From Cellvibrionales bacterium (GTDB taxonomy: Bacteria > Pseudomonadota > Gammaproteobacteria > Pseudomonadales > JAHEGP01): a stretch of DNA of 27,571 bases. Where the stretch lies: positions 1-27,571 of the forward strand of contig JAHEGP010000009.1 of the NCBI GenBank assembly GCA_024645065.1, read 5' to 3'. Under the pieces are notes generated by a model. It was not told where the DNA came from and ran no database searches. It saw only the letters and a program-made list of their open reading frames with translations. A program made the position numbers and the translations under genes. Shown here in pieces: positions 23,083 to 27,571 of the stretch. How positions within the stretch are numbered: the stretch's first letter is position 1; each line of letters begins with the position of its first letter.

Positions 23083-25412
23083 TGGAACAGTACCGCATAG
23101 CCCTGGTGGGCAATCCCAATAGCGGCAAGACGACGCTGTTTAATCGGCTCACCGGCTCACACCAGAAAGTCGGCAACTGGCCAGGCGTGACCGTGGAGCG
23201 CAAGAGCGGCTTTTTCAAGCATGCCGAGCAGCGCTTTGAGGTCATTGACCTGCCCGGCACCTACTCGCTGCACGTATCCCACGAGGAAGAATCGATCGAC
23301 CAGCAAATTGCCCAGCGCTTTGTGCTCGAGGGCACGGCCCAATTGCTGGTCAACATCATCGATGCATCGAGCCTCGAACGCGGCCTGTACCTCACCACCC
23401 AGTTACTCGAGGCCGGTCGCCCCCTGGTGGTGGTCTTGAACATGATGGACGTGGCTGACAAGGAGGGCCTGCATGTCGACCCCTACGCCCTGTCTGCCGC
23501 CCTGGGTTGCCCGGTGGTACCGCTGGTGGCGAGCCGTGGCGAGGGCCTCGGCACCCTGGTCGATGTCATCTCCACCCATGTCAGCAACAATATCGCCGCC
23601 CCCAAGTGCGCCGACCTGGGCATTCCCATCAACCGTGCCCTGCAGAGCATCCGGGGTTTGCTGGCCCAGCACCGGGTCGAAGCCAGCCCGCTGCACGGCA
23701 CCGCAATCCTCGAAGGTGACGACGCGGTTCTGCAATACTACGACGCTGAATTGCGCAGCCAACTCAAGCTTATTGTGGCCGACACGGCGCAGGCACTGGA
23801 AGCACCGATTGTCGACGAGTTGACCAACGCCCGCTTCAATTGGATCGCGCGTATCACCAGGCAGGCGGTGCGGCGCGATCAGCACGAGCACCGCAGCCTT
23901 ACCGACCTGCTCGACAGTATCCTGTTGAATCGCTTCCTTGCACTGCCGATATTCCTTGGGGTTATGTACCTCATGTTCATGCTGACCATCAACCTCGGCG
24001 GCGCATTCATCGATTTTTTTGACCAGACCGCAGGCGCCCTGCTGGTTGAGATGCCACGCCAATGGCTAACCGGCGTCGGCCTGCCCGGCTGGCTGGTCGC
24101 ACTTCTGGCGGATGGCCTCGGGGGCGGCCTGCAGCTGGTCGCCAGCTTTATCCCGGTAATCGGTACCCTGTTCCTTTTCCAGTCGTTTCTCGAAGACTCC
24201 GGTTATATGGCGCGAGTGGCGTTTATCCTCGACCGGGTCATGCGCAGCATCGGCCTGCCCGGCAAGTCTTTCGTACCGCTGATCGTTGGTTTTGGCTGCA
24301 ACGTGCCCGCCATTATGGCTACGCGCACCCTGGAAAGCCCCCAGGATCGGCTGATGACATCAATTATGGCGCCGTTCATGTCCTGCGGCGCCCGGCTGAC
24401 CGTCTACACCCTGTTTGCTGCCGCTTTCTTTCCTGCCAACGGCCAGAATGTCGTGTTCGGGCTTTATATCATTGGCATTGTGCTGGCGATTCTGTCGGGC
24501 CTGCTGGTGCGTCGTCGACTGCTGGCCAGCACCGTTACCCCCTTCCTGATGGAACTGCCCAACTATCACATTCCCACACTGCGTGGATTGTTGATCCACA
24601 CCTGGCACCGCCTTAAAGGTTTTATCCTGCGGGCGGGCAAGGCGATCGTGCTGGTGGTTGTGGTGCTCAATTTTGTCAACTCCCTCGGTACCGACGGCAG
24701 CTTCGGTAACAACGATACCGAAAAATCAGTGTTGTCGGTGATCGGGAAAACCATAACCCCGATATTTACCCCGATGGGCGTCGAGGAGGAAAACTGGCCG
24801 GCGACCGTCGGCATCTTCAGCGGCATTTTCGCCAAGGAAGTGGTGGTGGGAACCCTGGATGCACTCTACAGTGCCATGGCCCGCGATGCCAACGACGCAA
24901 TCGATACCGGCCCACCAGCGTCATTGTTAGACCAGCTGCAGGCCGCCGCCGCGACCATTCCGGAGAATCTGGCCGGGCTGAGCGACCTTTTCACGGACCC
25001 GCTGGGCATCAATATCGGCGACCTCAGTGAGTCGGCCAGTGCCGCTGAAGCGCAGCAGGTTGAGGTGACAACCCTGGACATGATGGCCTCCCTGTTCGAT
25101 GGCCAGCTCGGGGCTTTTGCCTATCTTCTGTTTGTGCTGCTCTATGTGCCCTGCGTCGCAACGCTAGGTGTACTGTACAAGGAGGCCGGACCTTTCTGGG
25201 CGTTTTTCTCGGCCAGTTGGAACACGCTGATCGCCTACACCGTCGCGGTCATTGTCTACCAGATTGGTCGTTTTGACGTCCATCCTGCCAGCAGCATTGC
25301 CTGGGTGGCGGGTATGGGCGGGTTGCTGGTAATCGGCTGCACGACTCTCATTTACCTGGGCCGCCGGGAAGTGCGCGATCCGCAACTGATACCCGCGATC
25401 AATATCGATTGA
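23082..25412 (+). CDS. feoB: FeoB, ferrous iron transporter
   Basis: A 776-residue FeoB, the inner membrane Fe(II) importer with an N-terminal GTPase. G1 GNPNSGKTT is at 10-18, G3 DLPGT at 56-60 and G4 NMMD at 120-123. A helical linker to about 275 precedes the membrane part. That part has the Gate regions, seen as FVPLIVGFGCNVPAIMATRTLE and the FMSCGARLTVYTLFAAAFF segment carrying the conserved Cys. The C-terminal membrane portion ends with a basic tail. Length matches E. coli FeoB (773). No FeoC gene follows; the next gene is unrelated. Overlaps feoA and shares its Fur control. Confidence 0.96.
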   Translation: MEQYRIALVGNPNSGKTTLFNRLTGSHQKVGNWPGVTVERKSGFFKHAEQRFEVIDLPGTYSLHVSHEEESIDQQIAQRFVLEGTAQLLVNIIDASSLERGLYLTTQLLEAGRPLVVVLNMMDVADKEGLHVDPYALSAALGCPVVPLVASRGEGLGTLVDVISTHVSNNIAAPKCADLGIPINRALQSIRGLLAQHRVEASPLHGTAILEGDDAVLQYYDAELRSQLKLIVADTAQALEAPIVDELTNARFNWIARITRQAVRRDQHEHRSLTDLLDSILLNRFLALPIFLGVMYLMFMLTINLGGAFIDFFDQTAGALLVEMPRQWLTGVGLPGWLVALLADGLGGGLQLVASFIPVIGTLFLFQSFLEDSGYMARVAFILDRVMRSIGLPGKSFVPLIVGFGCNVPAIMATRTLESPQDRLMTSIMAPFMSCGARLTVYTLFAAAFFPANGQNVVFGLYIIGIVLAILSGLLVRRRLLASTVTPFLMELPNYHIPTLRGLLIHTWHRLKGFILRAGKAIVLVVVVLNFVNSLGTDGSFGNNDTEKSVLSVIGKTITPIFTPMGVEEENWPATVGIFSGIFAKEVVVGTLDALYSAMARDANDAIDTGPPASLLDQLQAAAATIPENLAGLSDLFTDPLGINIGDLSESASAAEAQQVEVTTLDMMASLFDGQLGAFAYLLFVLLYVPCVATLGVLYKEAGPFWAFFSASWNTLIAYTVAVIVYQIGRFDVHPASSIAWVAGMGGLLVIGCTTLIYLGRREVRDPQLIPAINID

Positions 25413-25574
25413 AGACCTGACGGTTGCGCTGAGGACCGGTGACAGACTGAGGTAGGTGCGTGCGGGCCCCAAAATGGTGTATCGTTAGGTAGCAAGCCGT
25501 TGAATCACTGTTAGTCAGGGCATGACGGCGCCTTGCATTATCCTATAACTCGCACACTATAGAAGGCCCCTGAG

Positions 25575-26069
25575 ATGGTAATGTCGATCAAGAAAGTTAA
25601 GGGAATTGGACCAGCCGCCGCCGAAGCGCTCGCGCAGCATGGCATCGTCAGCCCCGAACAGCTGGCAGTAAGCTCTGTCGAGGCGATCAGCAAGGTGCCG
25701 GGCTTCAGCGCAGCTCGGGCGCAACGTGTCATCAGCGACGCGCAAACGCTGGCGACAGTTGCGACTGAACCAGCTGTTGCGACTGAACCAGCTGTTGCGC
25801 CTCAAGCTGCTGCTGTAGCCGGCGCTGAGGCAGATAGAGATTTGACCGATGACGCCGCCGCTGCAACCATCGCTCCGGAGGAGGAGGGCTCCGCGCAGGA
25901 AGAGAGTGGCGATCAGGACGAAGTAGTAGACCAGAAAAGGAAAGGTAAGAAAAAAGACAAGAAGAACAAGAAGAACAAGAAGAACAAGAAGAACAAGAAG
26001 AACAAGAAAGATAAAAAAAAGAGCAAGAACAGGAAAAAAGATAAGAGAAAGAAAAAAAAGAAGAAGTGA
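25575..26069 (+). CDS. Helix-hairpin-helix protein with lysine-rich tail
   Basis: A 164-residue protein in three parts. Residues 3-62 hold helix-hairpin-helix motifs (KKVKGIGPAAAEALAQHGI, KVPGFSAARAQRVISDA), the kind that contact the DNA backbone. Residues 65-110 are an acidic Ala/Glu-rich linker with an exact 18-base duplication (ATEPAV twice). Residues 115-164 are nearly all Lys with Asn and Asp, including KKN five times in a row, encoded by a 9-bp unit. The overall look recalls histone-H1-like or nucleoid proteins. AGAAGG eight bases before the ATG supports the start; a second ATG follows two codons later. Function beyond nucleic-acid binding is unknown. Preceded by a 162-base gap after feoB. 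Confidence 0.8.
   Translation: MVMSIKKVKGIGPAAAEALAQHGIVSPEQLAVSSVEAISKVPGFSAARAQRVISDAQTLATVATEPAVATEPAVAPQAAAVAGAEADRDLTDDAAAATIAPEEEGSAQEESGDQDEVVDQKRKGKKKDKKNKKNKKNKKNKKNKKDKKKSKNRKKDKRKKKKKK
25959..26003 (+). repeat. 9-bp coding tandem repeat (aagaagaac, five copies)
   Basis: Five exact copies of aagaagaac encode KKN repeats in the tail of the helix-hairpin-helix protein. Perfect identity suggests slippage, and copy number should vary between strains in steps of three residues without breaking the frame. Confidence 0.9.
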
Positions 26070-26070
26070 G

Positions 26071-26106
26071 CCAGGCCGCTCCGCAGCTCCCTAGCTGTTG
26101 GCCTGG
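26071..26106. terminator. Stem-loop after the HHH gene
   Basis: Outer arms ccaggcc and ggcctgg (26071-26077, 26100-26106) and inner arms cagct/agctg with loop ccct (26084-26097) make a long hairpin directly after the stop codon at 26069. No T run follows on the plus strand, so it may be an attenuator or mRNA-stabilising structure rather than a classical terminator. Confidence 0.5.
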
Positions 26107-26145
26107 CGTCGTGTAGAGACAATAAACCCTAGACGGAAGCTGACC

Positions 26146-27069
26146 ATGCTGTCTTTCCTGCCTCCGCCGCTGCGCGGCGTTATTGCCATGTCAATACTGG
26201 TTATCAATACCCTGCTGCTGGCACCTCTACTGATTGCGGTCACGCTGTTGCGGCTTTTGATTCCCCTGGATGCCTGGCGTAAATGGTGCACCGCCGCTGC
26301 CATTTGGATTGCCGAACTCTGGATAAGCATCAATTCTTTCTGGATGCGACTCACCCAGAATACCGACTGGGATGTGGAGGGCGTGGAGCACCTGGACAAG
26401 CAACACTGGTACCTGGTGACCTGTAATCATCAGTCATGGGCCGATATTTTCATCCTCCAGCATCTGTTCAACCGCAAAATACCAATGCTCAAGTTTTTCC
26501 TCAAGCAGCAGCTTATCTGGGTACCGGTCATCGGTCTTTGCTGGTGGGCACTCGATTTCCCCTTTATGAAACGCTATAGCAAGGAGTACCTCGAAAAACA
26601 TCCCGAGAAGCGCGGCCAGGACTTTGAAAGCACCCGCCGCGCCTGTGAAAAATTTCAGTATACCCCGGTGACAATATTCAATTTTCTCGAGGGCACCCGT
26701 TTCACCGAGGAAAAATACCAGCGACAGCAGTCTCCCTACCGCCACCTGCTTAAACCCAAGGCAGGCGGTATTGGCTTTGTGGTGGGGGCGATGGGCAACA
26801 GCATCAACGCCCTGGTCGACGTTACCCTCGCCTATCCCGGTAATCCGCAACCTTCGCTCTGGTATTTTATGTGCGGCCAGCTGGAACCGGTACGGGTGCG
26901 GGTGCAACAACGCTCGATCCCGGCCGAATTCCTGGGCAAGAACTACTCGGAGGACGAGGCTTTTCGCTACGAATTCCAGCAGTGGGTAACACAACTATGG
27001 CAGGAAAAAGATGCACTGCTGGATCAACTCAACCTGGTGAGCAATGTCGACCCTGATATTCCGGCTTAA
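26146..27069 (+). CDS. YihG-like membrane acyltransferase (LPLAT family)
   Basis: A 307-residue lysophospholipid acyltransferase-type protein, probably inner membrane. Hydrophobic segments at about 10-38 and 50-65 precede the catalytic HX4D box NHQSWAD (H95, D100) and the FLEGTR block (180-185), which corresponds to the family's FPEGTR. GIGFVVGAMG and ALVDVTLAYPG follow. E. coli YihG-type enzymes acylate lysophosphatidic or related lipids; the exact acceptor is not readable here. GGAAG before the ATG at 26146 decides the start. Its last 26 bases overlap the next gene. Confidence 0.85.
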   Translation: MLSFLPPPLRGVIAMSILVINTLLLAPLLIAVTLLRLLIPLDAWRKWCTAAAIWIAELWISINSFWMRLTQNTDWDVEGVEHLDKQHWYLVTCNHQSWADIFILQHLFNRKIPMLKFFLKQQLIWVPVIGLCWWALDFPFMKRYSKEYLEKHPEKRGQDFESTRRACEKFQYTPVTIFNFLEGTRFTEEKYQRQQSPYRHLLKPKAGGIGFVVGAMGNSINALVDVTLAYPGNPQPSLWYFMCGQLEPVRVRVQQRSIPAEFLGKNYSEDEAFRYEFQQWVTQLWQEKDALLDQLNLVSNVDPDIPA

Positions 27070-27409
27070 TGGCGCCGACCTGGAAGAAGCCGAGGAAGTC
27101 CGCCTGCTGCTGGAGCAACACCAGCTGGATTTTTATGAAACCTCGGCCGGCCGCTGGGGCATTTCGGTAGCCGGTCTCTGGCTTCGGGATGAATCCCGGG
27201 TTGAAGAGGCCAGGGCGTTGCTCGACCACTACGCGCAACAGCGCCAGCTAAGAGTTCGCCAGCAATACCACCTTGCGAGGGAACGCGGCGAGCGCCACAC
27301 CCTGTGGCAGAGGGCGATCGATGCGCCGCTGCGAACCATAGCCATCCTGTTACTGGTGGGCACCGTTGCTTACCTGTCGATATGGCCGTTCATCGATATG
27401 ATCGACTGA
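27044..27409 (+). CDS. DUF6164 family small membrane protein
   Basis: A 121-residue protein. The N-terminal part (1-60, LIFRLNGADLEEAEEVRLLLEQHQLDFYETSAGRWGISVAGLWL) resembles the short alpha/beta DUF6164 domain, related in look to DUF2007 signal-type folds. A charged helix (65-90) and a membrane segment at about 97-117 (RTIAILLLVGTVAYLSIWPF) follow, so the domain probably faces the cytoplasm. The family has no assigned function that I know. The ATG at 27044 lies inside the acyltransferase gene (26-base overlap, different frame), with GGTGAG upstream, so translation is likely coupled. Confidence 0.8.
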   Translation: MSTLIFRLNGADLEEAEEVRLLLEQHQLDFYETSAGRWGISVAGLWLRDESRVEEARALLDHYAQQRQLRVRQQYHLARERGERHTLWQRAIDAPLRTIAILLLVGTVAYLSIWPFIDMID

Positions 27410-27571
27410 GCTCCCGGAGTTGGGCTGGCGCCCTGGCAGCTTGATGAAAATAGCATCCTGCCTTTTTCAAAACACAAAAAGCAAACAACGTGGTTTTTGC
27501 CTTTCTCACAAAATCAAAGGCTTAAAAGCCTACTATTTTGCCGAAACGTCCCTGTTTCGGTGCAGGCGGTC
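27410..27571. other. Intergenic end of window with hairpins
   Basis: No gene is seen in these 162 bases. They hold a possible terminator for the acyltransferase/DUF6164 pair at about 27481-27500 (gcaaa and tttgc arms in A- and T-rich flanks), a small hairpin aggctt/aagcct at 27518-27531, and a perfect 7-base-arm hairpin ccgaaac/gtttcgg with loop gtccct at 27541-27560. None is followed by a strong T run, so their roles are unclear. Confidence 0.4.

Noticed and set aside
25913..26122. Minus-strand Phe/Leu-rich frame that looks like a membrane protein
   Set aside because: It is the complement of the lysine-rich tail (AAG read as CTT/TTC), a composition artefact.

Overview
The window looks like chromosomal DNA from a free-living, probably marine gammaproteobacterium. 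The resemblance is to the Halieaceae/Spongiibacteraceae side of the Cellvibrionales. That placement is inferred from overall protein character (bactofilin, EthA-like monooxygenase, two-domain polyphosphate:AMP phosphotransferase, FeoAB, TamA-like porin, LPS-type inner membrane acyltransferase) and the moderately high GC content; no rRNA marker is present. I recognised no tRNA, rRNA or CRISPR array.

Layout. Positions 1-55 hold the 5' end of a minus-strand gene. Positions 56-3486 are an accessory stretch: an apparently gene-free segment, an FkbM-type methyltransferase gene, and a nested graveyard of mobile DNA. In that graveyard a frameshifted IS91-family transposase is interrupted by the 3' end of a dead group II intron, which keeps part of its maturase ORF and a domain V-like hairpin. 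From 3487 onward the DNA is dense and ordinary. It starts with an MgtC/DUF4010 membrane protein that has an unusual inserted soluble segment. A short intergenic region follows with two terminators and an 8-bp tandem repeat array, and then the polyphosphate:AMP phosphotransferase. Next comes a minus-strand cluster transcribed from bactofilin through an unrecognised methyltransferase-like protein, an EthA-like Baeyer-Villiger monooxygenase and a histidine phosphatase.

From 10607 to 16775 there is a saccharopine-dehydrogenase-like enoyl reductase. It is followed by minus-strand genes for a TauE/SafE exporter, a short-chain dehydrogenase, a repetitive small lipoprotein, and a translationally coupled pair (N-acyl-D-amino-acid deacylase-type amidohydrolase and TIP30-like NAD(P)-binding protein). 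Positions 16930-21278 carry plus-strand genes: a carboxylesterase, a two-POTRA BamA/TamA-like outer membrane protein, a YdjM-like metal-dependent hydrolase and a ChaC-like gamma-glutamylcyclotransferase. A minus-strand stub of a glycerophosphodiester phosphodiesterase lies between the second and third of these.

A phospholipase-D/cardiolipin synthase lipoprotein gene on the minus strand diverges from feoAB, and a good Fur-box match lies in their 56-bp shared gap. feoB is followed by a gene for a small helix-hairpin-helix protein with an extreme lysine-rich tail, then a YihG-like acyltransferase overlapped by a DUF6164 gene. Several genes concern envelope and lipid handling (ClsC-like, acyltransferase, TamA-like, GDPD remnant, bactofilin). 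The SDR, enoyl reductase, monooxygenase and amidohydrolase suggest lipid or xenobiotic turnover, but their substrates cannot be read from sequence. I see no clear defence or phage system. The most noteworthy items are the nested dead elements, the Lys-tail HHH protein, the MgtC insertion, the methyltransferase-like orphan beside bactofilin, and the shared Fur-controlled promoter region.
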